From: Foetidibacter luteolus | GTDB taxonomy: Bacteria > Bacteroidota > Bacteroidia > Chitinophagales > Chitinophagaceae | Reading direction: 5' to 3' | DNA length: 64,000 nucleotides | NCBI RefSeq assembly: GCF_009650435.1 | Contig: NZ_VVIP01000033.1 | Location: 1 to 64,000 of the forward strand | In this document: positions 18,570 through 27,061 of the stretch, piece by piece | Position numbering within the stretch: position 1 is the stretch's first letter | How the letters are laid out: each line of letters opens with the position of its first letter | Notes under the pieces: generated by a model | Told to the model about the DNA's origin: nothing | Seen by the model: the letters and a program-made list of their open reading frames with translations, nothing else | Database searches by the model: none | Translations under genes and position numbers: made by a program

Positions 18570-18750
18570 TTACGATACCAGCAGCGGTTTTTCATGGGGG
18601 ATTTCATTGCAAATAGGATTTTGTTATAATTGGGTCTTTCAGTGAAAGAACCAATTATAACAAAATCACTTCGTCTTTCAGTGATAATGGCGGCTTCAGG
18701 TTTATGCAAAATCTTCAAGATTAAATTTGCACAGCTTCTTGGATAAAAGC
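18570..18750 (-). repeat. Dispersed repeat R4, copy 2, with internal long hairpin
   Basis: The outer parts match the element at 32650-32755: TTGAAGATTTTGCATAAA... GCCGCCATTAT on one side and CATGAAAAACCGCTGCTGGT on the other. The centre differs: here it holds a 51-nt inverted repeat (18617-18667; 24-bp arms, one mismatch, 3-nt spacer). Several short echoes of TCTTTCAGTG/CACTGAAAGA flank the hairpin. Confidence 0.7.
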
Positions 18751-18944
18751 ACAAAACGTTCCTCTGGAACGTGGATATCGCCTTATTATCTTCTACCCGC
18801 AAAGCGTTCCGCAGGAACGCAGTTTGCTTAATGCGCTTATCCTGCTATTTGTAGGGTGTTAGATGTGCGAATTTTACATCGTACATCCCACATCATACAC
18901 CTAACATAGAAAAGGTACTTCGTGCTTCGTAACCCGTACTTAAA
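18751..18944. other. Remaining spacer after pdxJ
   Basis: Together with 18532-18569 this is the rest of the spacer around repeat R4. It contains short self-similar bits (GTTCC..GGAAC, ACATCGTACATCCCACATC) and no gene or terminator that I can support. Confidence 0.4.
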
Positions 18945-19085
18945 CTATTCTGCCACCGGCTCACTGTAAATAAAATCGTCCGCCACTATAAAGTCGCGGG
19001 GGGCACCCTGGCTCACATCTTTAGTACCTTCCGCCAGGAAGCCATCGTGGCTAACGGCTAACCGGGTTTTTATATCAACAGCCCA
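18945..19085 (-). pseudogene. Possible C-terminal gene fragment
   Basis: An open minus-strand frame of about 45 codons ending TAG reads like genuine protein (TRLAVSHDGFLAEGTKD, then PRDFIVADDFIYSEPVAE). Upstream it runs straight into repeat R1 (19106-19216), with no start codon outside the repeat. The simplest reading is the tail of a gene cut off at the repeat. The parent family was not recognised. Confidence 0.3.
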
Positions 19086-19105
19086 GCAACCTGCAGCCTG
19101 CTTCC

Positions 19106-19216
19106 GGGTGAGGGATTGAAGCGGATACCCCGGTGAGGCCATCGCAGCCCGGCTTCTGTGCCGGAGTAATAGCGGAAAGCCCGACCCCTTGCGATAGCTT
19201 GGGGGCACCCCCCTGA
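19106..19216 (-). repeat. REP-like dispersed repeat R1, copy C
   Basis: Minus-strand copy very close to the one at 20226-20337: AAGCTATCGCAAGGGGTCGG, GGCTTTCCGCTATTACTCC and TCAATCCCTCACCC are all kept. The two copies flank the SDR gene in inverted orientation. Confidence 0.75.
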
Positions 19217-19266
19217 AAAATCCTGATAAAATCATTATCATTGCCGCATTACCTAAAACCACACAA

Positions 19267-19995
19267 ATGATTACCGGCAAGGTTGTATTGATACTCGGCG
19301 CAAATTCTGATGTAGCCAAACAAGCCATTAAGTTGTATGCAGAACAGGGCTGCCATGTAATAGCAGCATCCCGCAGTACGGATGAACTGGCAGTATTTGT
19401 ACAGCAAAACATACAGGCAACCGGCCAGGTAACCATTCTGTATTTTGATGCCGTGGCTTTTGATACGCACCAGCTTTTTTATAACAGCCTGCCTGCCAAA
19501 CCCAACATTGTGCTGTACGCCGCAGGTTATCTTAAAAACAACGAAGATGCCATACAGGATTGGGATGCGTGTTTCCGGATGATGAAAGTGCATTATTGCG
19601 GCGCTGTATCTATCATCAATATCATTATAGCGGATGCCGGCAACAGTGGCCTGGAAAGAATTATCGGGCTTTCATCGCTCAGCGGTGTAAGGGGCAGAAA
19701 AAGCAATTTTATTTATGGCAGCACCAAATCTGCCTTTACACAATACCTGGCCGGATTGCGACAGTATATTGCCCACCGTAACATAACTGTAAATGTTATT
19801 GTGGCCGGCTACATACGCAGCAAAATGACGGCGGGCCTTAACCTTACCGAATCACTGATGCTGGAGCCGCTGTTCATAGCCAAAGCAGTGGTAAAGCCAG
19901 CCAAACGTTTTACCATTGTGCCTGGCTTTAAATGGAAGATGATCTATTATATTTTAAAGCTTTTACCGGAACAACTGGTTGCTAAACTGCCTTAA
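19267..19995 (+). CDS. Short-chain dehydrogenase/reductase
   Basis: A 242-residue Rossmann-fold oxidoreductase. The nucleotide motif is the variant LGANSDVA (residues 10-17) rather than TGxxxGIG, as in the DprE2-like and related atypical SDRs. The catalytic motif is intact (Y150 and K154 in YGSTKSA, with GLSSLSG before it). A hydrophobic C-terminal stretch (MIYYILKLLP) may touch the membrane. It has no operon partner and is bracketed by inverted R1 repeats. The substrate is unknown. Confidence 0.85.
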   Translation: MITGKVVLILGANSDVAKQAIKLYAEQGCHVIAASRSTDELAVFVQQNIQATGQVTILYFDAVAFDTHQLFYNSLPAKPNIVLYAAGYLKNNEDAIQDWDACFRMMKVHYCGAVSIINIIIADAGNSGLERIIGLSSLSGVRGRKSNFIYGSTKSAFTQYLAGLRQYIAHRNITVNVIVAGYIRSKMTAGLNLTESLMLEPLFIAKAVVKPAKRFTIVPGFKWKMIYYILKLLPEQLVAKLP

Positions 19996-20435
19996 GCAGA
20001 AAAGCGTAAAAGGCATGTGTTATCTGCTGCTTTTTACATAATTTCATGCCTTGTCGTTAAAACCTATGCTTGCTTATTATTTGCCTGAAGTAGAAATACC
20101 GTTTACATGCAGGCCTGCAAAAGCCGGGCCCTTTTCAGCAATATTTTTTGATGGTTAGCGTAAGCATTTAACAACCCTTACAGTAAGGACAGAAGTGGCC
20201 GCATTGCTTTGTGCGTTTCTAAGTTTCAGGAGGTGTCCCCAAGCTATCGCAAGGGGTCGGGCTTTCCGCTATTACTCCGGCACAAAAGCCCGGCTGCGAT
20301 GGCCCTCACCGGGGTAACCGCTTCAATCCCTCACCCGAAGGTGCAGCACGCTGCTGCTTTTGTGGGCAGGTTATATACAAGATAAAATGAGAATACAGCA
20401 GTCCTGCATTGCAGGGCTGCAAAAACACCAACAGC
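19996..20435. other. Intergenic spacer with R1 repeat
   Basis: Contains R1 copy D (20226-20337). The 20000-20225 part includes a 30-codon open frame from ATG 20066 that I do not consider a gene. A short inverted repeat (CAGTCCTGCA/TGCAGGGCTG) at 20399-20420 precedes the next gene. Confidence 0.5.
20226..20337 (+). repeat. REP-like dispersed repeat R1, copy D
   Basis: Full copy: TCAGGAGGTGTCCCC, AAGCTATCGCAAGGGG, TCGGGCTTTCCGCT, ACTCCGGCACAAAAGCCCGG, CACCGGGGTAACCGCTTCAA, TCCCTCACCC. Confidence 0.8.
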
Positions 20436-22670
20436 ATGGAAAAGCTCTTCCGGAAAAATTTGCCGGCCGTATGTAAAACGGCACTGATTGCCTTCACCTT
20501 ATCTGCCGCCTGCAAACAATCAGCACCACCTGCTGACTACAGCGGCTGGAAGACCTATGCCGGCTCCAGGGATGGTGCCAGGTATTCATCCAACAACCAA
20601 ATTAACACACAGAATGTAACACAACTGCAGGTTGCCTGGACGTACAGCACCAACGACAAAGACACCGGTAACCATAGCCAGAACCAATGCAACCCTATTA
20701 TGGTAGATGGTGTGCTGTACGGCACATCTCCCAGGTTAAAACTGTTTGCGCTGGATGCCGCCACCGGGCAGCAGCGATGGTTGTTTGACCCCGCCGATGA
20801 AGATACCAGTGCCCGTAAAGACCCCTATGCTTTTTTTAAGGTTAGCCGCGGTGTAATATACTGGCAGGATGATGCCGGCAAAGACAAACGCATCATTTAC
20901 AGCGTGGGCAATAAAACCTATGCTATCAGTGCCGTTGATGGTAAGCCGGTACGAAGTTTTGGAAAGAACGGCTATATTGACCTTGCCGAAAACCTTGACA
21001 GGGACGCCGGCAGTTTTAACCCGTTTATTGCCAACACAACACCGGGTGTTGTTTTTAAAAATCTACTGATAACGGGCATGCGTGTGGCAGAATCGGCAGA
21101 TGCTGCCCCCGGCTCAGTACGTGCTTTTGATATTGTAACAGGCCAGCGAAAATGGATATTCCACACCATACCACACCCCGGCGAAAAAGGTTACGAAACC
21201 TGGCCCGACAAAGAGGCCTGGAAAAAGCTGGGGGGTGCCAATAGCTGGGCCGGTATGTCGCTGGATGAAAACAGGGGCATTGTATATGTGCCCACAGGCT
21301 CTGTTGGCGGCGATTTTTACGGAAGCTTTCGAAAAGGCCAAAACCTTTATGCCAACTCGCTGCTGGCATTGGATGCCGCTACCGGCAAATACCTCTGGCA
21401 TTTCCAGGTGGTGCACCACGACCTGTGGGACCGCGACCTGGCTGCCAACCCCAACCTCGTTACCCTGCACAAAGACGGCAAGGAGATAGATGCTGTGGCG
21501 CAGATAACCAAGCACGGTTATATATTCCTGTTTGACAGAACCAACGGCCAACCCATTTTTCCGATAGAAGAGAAGCCTGTGTCAACGGAAGCACTGCCCG
21601 GTGAAGAAGCCTGGCCAACCCAACCTATACCTACCTTGCCTGAACCTTTTGCCCGGCAAAAAATAAGTGCCGAAGATGTTACCGACCGTACACCGGAAGT
21701 ACATAAAGACATGCTGGATAAATTCAACATGGTAAAACACCAGGCCATGTTTACACCACCCGGTAAAGACGGTAGCTGGATATTTCCCGGTTTTGACGGT
21801 GGAGGCGAATGGGGTGGCGCCGCGGTTGACCCTGAATCCGGTATCATGTATGTTAACAGTAGCGAACTGCCCTGGTCGCTTACCATGATAGACGCGGTGC
21901 ATGGCGATAACTCCCTTAGGGGCCTGGGCCAAACTGTGTATGGCAGGTATTGCATCAGTTGCCACGGACCTGAGCTAAAGGGTAACGGCAGTTCTTTTCC
22001 ATCGCTGGTTAACCTGGAAAAGAAGTACAATGAGCAGCAGGCCTGGAAGGTTATTTCCAATGGAAAGAATATGATGCCCGCCTTTAAACAAATACCCGAC
22101 AACGAAAAGAATGCCCTGCTCACTTTTTTGTTAAACCTTCCGGAAAAAGAACCGGCTGCTGATAACCGTAGTGCAGGGCCCGTGAAAGAACCGGCTTCGC
22201 AGACAACAGCCGTGGCCTCAAACATTCTGGATGAAGTAGAATACAACATGACCGGCTACAACCGTTTTTTAGACCCCGATGGTTACCCCGGAATCAAACC
22301 ACCCTGGGGTACATTAAACGCCGTTGACCTGAACAACGGAAAGCTTTTATGGAAAGTACCCCTTGGGGAGTATGAAGAGTTGAAGAAACAGGGCATGCCT
22401 GCTACCGGCACAGAAAACTATGGCGGCCCGGTAGTAACCAAAGGCGGCGTGGTGTTTATCGCTGCCTCCAAAGATGCCAAAATACGGGCTTTTGATAAAG
22501 TAACAGGCAAAGTGTTGTGGGAGGCACAACTGCCGGTGCCGGGTTATGCAACACCGGCTACCTATGTTGTTAATGGCAAACAATACGTAGTGATAGCCTG
22601 CGGCGGGGGTAAGATAGGCAGCAAATCCGGCGACCAGTATATAGCGTTTGCCCTGCCGGATGCGAAGTAG
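20436..22670 (+). CDS. PQQ-dependent dehydrogenase with inserted cytochrome c domain
   Basis: A 744-residue quinoprotein from the ATG that gives a lipoprotein-type signal (MEKLFRKNL... to LSAAC); a TTG 27 bp upstream is less likely. An eight-bladed propeller starts at WKTYAGSRDGARYSSNNQI. A single c-type cytochrome module (C506-I-S-C509-H510, with a Met ligand in NMMPAF) is inserted before the last propeller blades (LNAVDLNNGKLLWKVPLGEY). Such enzymes oxidise sugars or alcohols in the periplasm and pass electrons through their own heme. The closest named relatives are PQQ glucose dehydrogenases. No PQQ synthesis gene is in the window. The stop codon abuts the 80-bp repeat array. Confidence 0.88.
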   Translation: MEKLFRKNLPAVCKTALIAFTLSAACKQSAPPADYSGWKTYAGSRDGARYSSNNQINTQNVTQLQVAWTYSTNDKDTGNHSQNQCNPIMVDGVLYGTSPRLKLFALDAATGQQRWLFDPADEDTSARKDPYAFFKVSRGVIYWQDDAGKDKRIIYSVGNKTYAISAVDGKPVRSFGKNGYIDLAENLDRDAGSFNPFIANTTPGVVFKNLLITGMRVAESADAAPGSVRAFDIVTGQRKWIFHTIPHPGEKGYETWPDKEAWKKLGGANSWAGMSLDENRGIVYVPTGSVGGDFYGSFRKGQNLYANSLLALDAATGKYLWHFQVVHHDLWDRDLAANPNLVTLHKDGKEIDAVAQITKHGYIFLFDRTNGQPIFPIEEKPVSTEALPGEEAWPTQPIPTLPEPFARQKISAEDVTDRTPEVHKDMLDKFNMVKHQAMFTPPGKDGSWIFPGFDGGGEWGGAAVDPESGIMYVNSSELPWSLTMIDAVHGDNSLRGLGQTVYGRYCISCHGPELKGNGSSFPSLVNLEKKYNEQQAWKVISNGKNMMPAFKQIPDNEKNALLTFLLNLPEKEPAADNRSAGPVKEPASQTTAVASNILDEVEYNMTGYNRFLDPDGYPGIKPPWGTLNAVDLNNGKLLWKVPLGEYEELKKQGMPATGTENYGGPVVTKGGVVFIAASKDAKIRAFDKVTGKVLWEAQLPVPGYATPATYVVNGKQYVVIACGGGKIGSKSGDQYIAFALPDAK

Positions 22671-22671
22671 G

Positions 22672-23345
22672 GTATCTAACACGTCCTTACATGTCTTACG
22701 TGGCTAAAGAAAAGAGTTCACTGTAAAGGTTAACAGATCAGCGGCTCATGTATTCTAACATGTCCTTGCATGTCTTATGTGGCTAAAAGAAAAGAGTTCA
22801 CTGAAAAGGTTAACAGATCAGCGGCTAATGTATTCTAACATGTCCTTACATGTCTTACGTGGCTAAAAGGAACAAAGTTCATTGTAAAGATCAGCACATC
22901 ATCGGCTGATGTATTCTAACATGTCCTTACATGTCTTATGTAGCTAAAAGAAAAGAGTTCATTGTAAAGGTTAACAGATCAGCGGCTGATGTATTCTAAC
23001 ATGTCCTTACATGTCTTACATGGTTAAAGAAGAGAGTTCACTGTAAAGGTTAACAGATCATCGGCTGATGTATTCTAACATGTCCTTACATGTCTTACGT
23101 GGTTAAAGAAAAGAGTTCACTGAAAAGGTTAACAGATCATCGGCTGATGTATTCTAACATGTCCTTACATGTCTTACATGGTTTAAAAGAAAAGAGTTCA
23201 CTGTAAAGGTTAACAGATCATCGGCTAATGTATTCTAACATGTCCTTACATGTCTTATGTGGCTAAAAGAAAAGAGTTCATTGTAAAGGTTAACAGATCA
23301 TCGGCTGATGTATTCTAACATGTCCTTACATGTCTTACATGGTTT
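22672..23345. repeat. Tandem array of about 80-bp units (8 full plus 1 partial)
   Basis: The block TATTCTAACATGTCCTTACA recurs at 22751, 22831, 22912, 22992, 23071, 23150, 23231 and 23311, with a first variant unit at 22672; the period is 79-81 bp. Each unit holds two ACATGT palindromes four bases apart and a second dyad (ATCAGCGGCTGAT or the ATCATCGGCTGAT variant). Unit identity is high, with a few alternating variants (ACGTGGCTA/ACATGGTTT, CACTG/CATTG). It fills almost the whole gap between the PQQ dehydrogenase stop and the next start. It is not CRISPR because there are no unique spacers. Confidence 0.95.
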
Positions 23346-23379
23346 AAAACAATTGCTCACCAAATAAATCAAGACTGCT

Positions 23380-24306
23380 ATGTACAAAAGGAGAAAATTT
23401 CTACAAAATTCCGGCGCACTGGTGCTGGGCGGTTTAGCGCTTTCCCAAAACGCGAAAGCATTCTTTCTGCCGCAGGCTGCGCATCCGGTAGGTTTGCAGC
23501 TATACACTTTGTTCAATATCATTGATAATGATGTGCAGGGTAATTTAAAGAAAGTGGCTGATATTGGGTTTAAAGAAGTAGAATCAGCCTTCAGTAAAAA
23601 AGGCGGCTATTATGGCATGAAGCCAAAAGAATTTGCTGATTATGTAGCCGGCCTGGGCATGTCGTGGAAATCTCACCACGTACTGGGGGCTCCCTTTAAA
23701 CTGCCCGCCAACGCCAAACCGCCCACCGGGCCGGACGGAAAGCCTATTGAAATTCCGCCCATGCGCAACCTGAAGGAAAACATGCAGCAACTGGTAGATG
23801 AAGCGGCGGAAGGCGGAGTGCCTTACCTGGTATGCGCCATGTCGCCCACCGGCACCACAGAAGAAATAAAGAGCACTGTTGATGTGCTGAACAAAACCGG
23901 TGAAGCCTGTAAAAAAGCGGGTATCAGCTTTGCTTATCACAATCACGATATGGAATTTAAAGAGGTGGATGGCAAAAAGCCTTACGACATCATGCTTGCG
24001 GATACAGGTGCGGATACCGTAAAAATGGAGCTGGACCTTTGCTGGGTTACCAAAGCAGGTGTTGACCCTGTTGAACTGTTTAATAAAAACCCGGGCCGTT
24101 TTCCCTTGTGGCATGTTAAAGACATCGATAAAGCTATGACAGGGCCGCAACCAGTAGGCACCGGAATAATAGATTTTAAACGCATTTTCGCCAATGCCGC
24201 CACCGCAGGCATGCAGCATTTTTTTATAGAGCACGATATGCCGGCCGATCCCTTTGCCAGCATTACCACCAGCTACGGCAACATTCAAAAAATATTGCAA
24301 GCGTAA
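23380..24306 (+). CDS. Exported sugar isomerase/epimerase-like TIM-barrel protein
   Basis: A 308-residue protein with a Tat-type signal (KRRKFLQNSGALVLGGLALS, residues 3-22) and an AP-endonuclease-2/xylose-isomerase TIM barrel (VGLQLYTLF, YHNHDMEF, MELDLCWVTKAG, WHVKDID, FIEHDM). The His and Glu/Asp residues in these motifs are the usual divalent-metal ligands. Exported members in Bacteroidota work on keto-sugars and related compounds, so a functional link to the sugar-oxidation genes at 3.7-7.4 kb is possible although they are 16 kb apart. It follows the repeat array by 35 bp and is followed by a strong terminator. Confidence 0.87.
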   Translation: MYKRRKFLQNSGALVLGGLALSQNAKAFFLPQAAHPVGLQLYTLFNIIDNDVQGNLKKVADIGFKEVESAFSKKGGYYGMKPKEFADYVAGLGMSWKSHHVLGAPFKLPANAKPPTGPDGKPIEIPPMRNLKENMQQLVDEAAEGGVPYLVCAMSPTGTTEEIKSTVDVLNKTGEACKKAGISFAYHNHDMEFKEVDGKKPYDIMLADTGADTVKMELDLCWVTKAGVDPVELFNKNPGRFPLWHVKDIDKAMTGPQPVGTGIIDFKRIFANAATAGMQHFFIEHDMPADPFASITTSYGNIQKILQA

Positions 24307-24323
24307 TAAGCGCAGATGTTATA

Positions 24324-24354
24324 AGCCCCGGCAAGAAACGCCGGGGCTTTTTTT
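24324..24354 (+). terminator. Intrinsic terminator
   Basis: The 9-bp stem AGCCCCGGC/GCCGGGGCT with a 7-nt loop is followed by a run of seven T, 18 bp after the isomerase stop codon. Confidence 0.92.
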
Positions 24355-24573
24355 GAGGGTATGCTATACCCACATCCCCACTGTACATCCCACACGAACA
24401 CCTTACATAAAAAAGCGCTTCCGCCTTCGTAGTTTGTGGTGGACGATAGAATGTGCCAGCGTCGTCGCCACTAACATTGAACAAAAAACATTAAACACTT
24501 AACCCCTTGCTCTAACAACAATAAATACGTTTGATGTATATTAGAAGCGGCATAGCAAGTAAACAAATAACTT

Positions 24574-26205
24574 ATGAGCAACACAACTTTCCAGGAAAGC
24601 CTCCATAACTTTTTCACAGCCGAAGAAGAGATACCCCAGGAATTCAGGATTGAAGAGATACACCAGCGGGAATACCTGAGCAATGGTGAACTGAAACCCT
24701 GGGATGGCCCGGTGAGCAAAGTGTATTCTCCCATACTTGTACCAGGACAGGAAGGCTGGGAGCGTAAAATGATTGGTACTTACCCCATAGGTACGGTTAA
24801 AGAAGCTATGGATGCGCTGGACGCGGCCATTGCTGCCTACGACAATGGCCGTGGCGAATGGCCTACCATGAGTGTTAGCGGCCGCATTAAGTGCATGGAA
24901 AAATTTGTGTACAAAATGGTTGAGCAACGGGCGCTGGTGGTAAAACTCATTATGTGGGAGATTGGTAAATCCTATGCCGACTCAACAAAGGAATTTGACC
25001 GCACCGTTGAATACATCAACAGCACCATAGATGCACTAAAGGATGTGGACAGGCAGTCCAGCCGCTTTGAAATAAAAGATGGGGTAGTGGCGCAAATACG
25101 GCGCTCACCACTGGGGGTGGTGTTGTGCATGGGCCCTTTTAATTATCCTTTAAATGAAACCTATACTACGTTAATACCAGCCATCCTTATGGGCAACACC
25201 TTGCTGTTTAAACCACCCAAGCATGGTACATTGCTGCACTACCCGTTATTGAACGCGTTTAAGGAAGCTTTCCCCAAAGGTGTGGTGAACACCATTTATG
25301 GCCGTGGTGCGGATGTTACACCAGCGCTGATGGAAAGCGGTAAAGTGAATGTGCTGGCATTCATCGGTTCCAGCAAAGTGGCCAACGATTTAAAGAAGCG
25401 CCACCCCAAAATAAACAGGTTGCGTGCCGTGTTAAGCCTGGATGCCAAAAACGCAGCCGTTATTACCCCACATGCGGATATAAAGCTGGCCGTTAGCGAA
25501 AGCATTCTCGGGGCTCTTTCCTACAACGGGCAGCGGTGCACGGCTTTAAAGATTTTTTTTGTACACAAAGATGTGGCTGATAAATACCTGGAGGAACTGA
25601 GCAATACCATTGCGCAAATGAAATTTGGCCTGCCATGGGTAAAAGGTGTGCAGCTAACACCTGTAGCAGAGCCGGGCAAACCCACATACCTGAAGGATTG
25701 TATTGATGATGCCATTGCCAACGGCGCAACTGTGGTTAATGAAAATGGCGGTGCATCCAACGCGTCTTTTGTGTACCCGGCGGTGGTGTACCCGGTTAAC
25801 AGCAAAATGAAGTTATACCGGGAGGAACAGTTTGGGCCGGTAATACCCGTAGTGCCATACAACAACCTGGAAGAAGTGATTGACTACCTCATTGAGTCCC
25901 CTCACGGGCAGCAGATAAGCGTGTTCAGCAATGATGCCAAAGAAGTAAGCGAACTGATAGACCCGCTGGTAAACCTGGTAAGCCGGGTAAACATTAACAG
26001 CCAAAGCCAGCGTGGCCCGGATGCCTTTCCCTTTACCGGCCGTAAAGACAGTGCTGAAGGCACCTTGTCTGTAACAGATGCCTTGCGGTCATTCTCCATA
26101 CGTTCGCTGGTTACTACGAAAATGACAGAGACCAACAAACAGTTATTCAACGATATTGTGCGCAACCACGACTCTAATTTTTTGAGTACAGATTTTATAT
26201 TTTAG
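24574..26205 (+). CDS. gapN: Aldehyde dehydrogenase, GapN-like (NADP-dependent GAPDH)
   Basis: A 543-residue cytoplasmic ALDH. The nucleophile is C322 in NGQRCTALK; the cofactor fold shows CMGPFNYPLNE and FIGSSKVAN. Length and overall pattern fit the long GapN branch, which oxidises glyceraldehyde-3-phosphate to 3-phosphoglycerate without phosphate and yields NADPH. Oddity: the ALDH signature LELGGK, which holds the general-base Glu, reads LSLDAK here. Related Bacteroidota proteins appear to have a similarly altered motif, so this may be a subfamily trait. The substrate assignment is moderate; another aldehyde is possible. Confidence 0.75.
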   Translation: MSNTTFQESLHNFFTAEEEIPQEFRIEEIHQREYLSNGELKPWDGPVSKVYSPILVPGQEGWERKMIGTYPIGTVKEAMDALDAAIAAYDNGRGEWPTMSVSGRIKCMEKFVYKMVEQRALVVKLIMWEIGKSYADSTKEFDRTVEYINSTIDALKDVDRQSSRFEIKDGVVAQIRRSPLGVVLCMGPFNYPLNETYTTLIPAILMGNTLLFKPPKHGTLLHYPLLNAFKEAFPKGVVNTIYGRGADVTPALMESGKVNVLAFIGSSKVANDLKKRHPKINRLRAVLSLDAKNAAVITPHADIKLAVSESILGALSYNGQRCTALKIFFVHKDVADKYLEELSNTIAQMKFGLPWVKGVQLTPVAEPGKPTYLKDCIDDAIANGATVVNENGGASNASFVYPAVVYPVNSKMKLYREEQFGPVIPVVPYNNLEEVIDYLIESPHGQQISVFSNDAKEVSELIDPLVNLVSRVNINSQSQRGPDAFPFTGRKDSAEGTLSVTDALRSFSIRSLVTTKMTETNKQLFNDIVRNHDSNFLSTDFIF

Positions 26206-26785
26206 GATAACCTGGGCCTGGGGCTGTAAGCTTTAGTAACATTGCTGGTGCTGCAGTCCCGGCTTTTCGCTGCAAGTCCTCACCACCTTCGCTAAGGCTC
26301 CGGTGGTTGCGGGCTTTCCGCTTCAATCCGGCAGCCATTCACCGGTAGAAATTCTCTTCAGCTTCCCCGCATTATAGATTGGCTTTTTCATTCGCGATAC
26401 TTCATGTAAATTCATAGAAGTATTTCGATTGCAGCTTGCTGAATTTTTATTGTATAGCTGTGTTGCTAAAGGTTTCCACAATTTTAAATGGACATTGATA
26501 ATCCTGTGGTGAATTTTAAAGCATCCATAGCAGGTCACAAAGGTTTATATAGCGAAAAGAAGAATAAGCTAACCCGGAATTGCCGCATAGAATTACCAGA
26601 CGTACAAGTGAGCAATGTTGCCTGACGAAGCAGCAGCATTGGAAACAACCCAAGCCTCATAGCAGTACTGTCGTCGGCGCCATAACGATTTAGAATATAT
26701 CTTAGGGATTGTGTACATATCTGGCTTGATAAAAATGACGGGTTATTCCTGTTCTGCCGGCTTTTGAAGGGTATTATTACGGCAC
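26206..26785. other. Long intergenic region, left part
   Basis: Holds repeat R2 copy 2 (26253-26340). A 45-codon open frame from ATG 26488 ends inside a CGTACAAGTGAGC stretch related to repeat R6; it is more likely a remnant than a gene. The rest is unexplained. The right part of the same gap holds a possible RNA gene. Confidence 0.45.
26253..26340 (+). repeat. REP-like dispersed repeat R2, copy 2
   Basis: Matches 16261-16344 on both sides of the hairpin. The stem here is extended to ACCACC/GGTGGT and the loop sequence is unrelated. It lies 47 bp behind the aldehyde dehydrogenase stop codon. Confidence 0.75.
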
Positions 26786-26812
26786 AAAAAAAGAGCCGGT
26801 AAAAATACCGGC
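26786..26812 (-). terminator. Intrinsic terminator, minus orientation
   Basis: The stem GCCGGTA/TACCGGC with an AAAA loop is followed on the minus strand by a T run (plus-strand A run at 26786-26792). No minus-strand gene lies to the right before the 27062 gene, which suggests a non-coding transcript ends here. Confidence 0.7.
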
Positions 26813-26985
26813 CCTTTACTTACTAACCCATTAAATTCTGCCACTAAATTACAATAATGGGGCACATTACAAAATTATTTTTTGGTCTTGTTGATAACTT
26901 TCAGGCCCATTTAGGGCTTAATTTTGAATGCGATTGCAGCATTTTGGCACCTAAGGTTGCTTTGCCATGCCATTCTGGCTATTTT
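26786..26985 (-). ncRNA. Candidate small RNA
   Basis: A minus-strand unit of about 200 nt, bounded by a consensus -7 box (TATATTTG, 26999-26992) and an intrinsic terminator, without a worthwhile reading frame. Internal pairings include GCCC/GGGC around a 5-nt loop and CCCATTA/TAATGGG. It does not clearly look like 6S, SRP, RNase P or tmRNA. Evidence is structural only; the transcript is inferred. Confidence 0.3.
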
Positions 26986-26991
26986 AAATGT

Positions 26992-26999
26992 CAAATATA
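26992..26999 (-). promoter_or_regulatory. Bacteroidota -7 box for the candidate small RNA
   Basis: Minus-strand TATATTTG matches TAnnTTTG exactly. A convincing -33 element is not seen at the usual spacing. It faces away from the 27062 gene. Confidence 0.4.
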
Positions 27000-27061
27000 A
27001 CATTTAACTACTTGTTTTTGAATTGGTTACTAATTTGCAATGACAATTTAAAACCATTAAA

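Noticed and set aside
20066..20158. 30-codon plus-strand frame before the PQQ gene
   Set aside because: Too short, with no partner and no recognised pattern.
22672..23345. CRISPR array
   Set aside because: All parts of the unit repeat; there are no unique spacers and no cas genes.
26488..26625. 45-codon plus-strand frame
   Set aside because: It has no homology I recognise, no promoter, and ends in a stretch like repeat R6, so it is more likely a remnant.
26786..26985. Identification as 6S RNA
   Set aside because: The size fits, but the ends do not pair into the long hairpin with a central bubble that 6S RNA needs.
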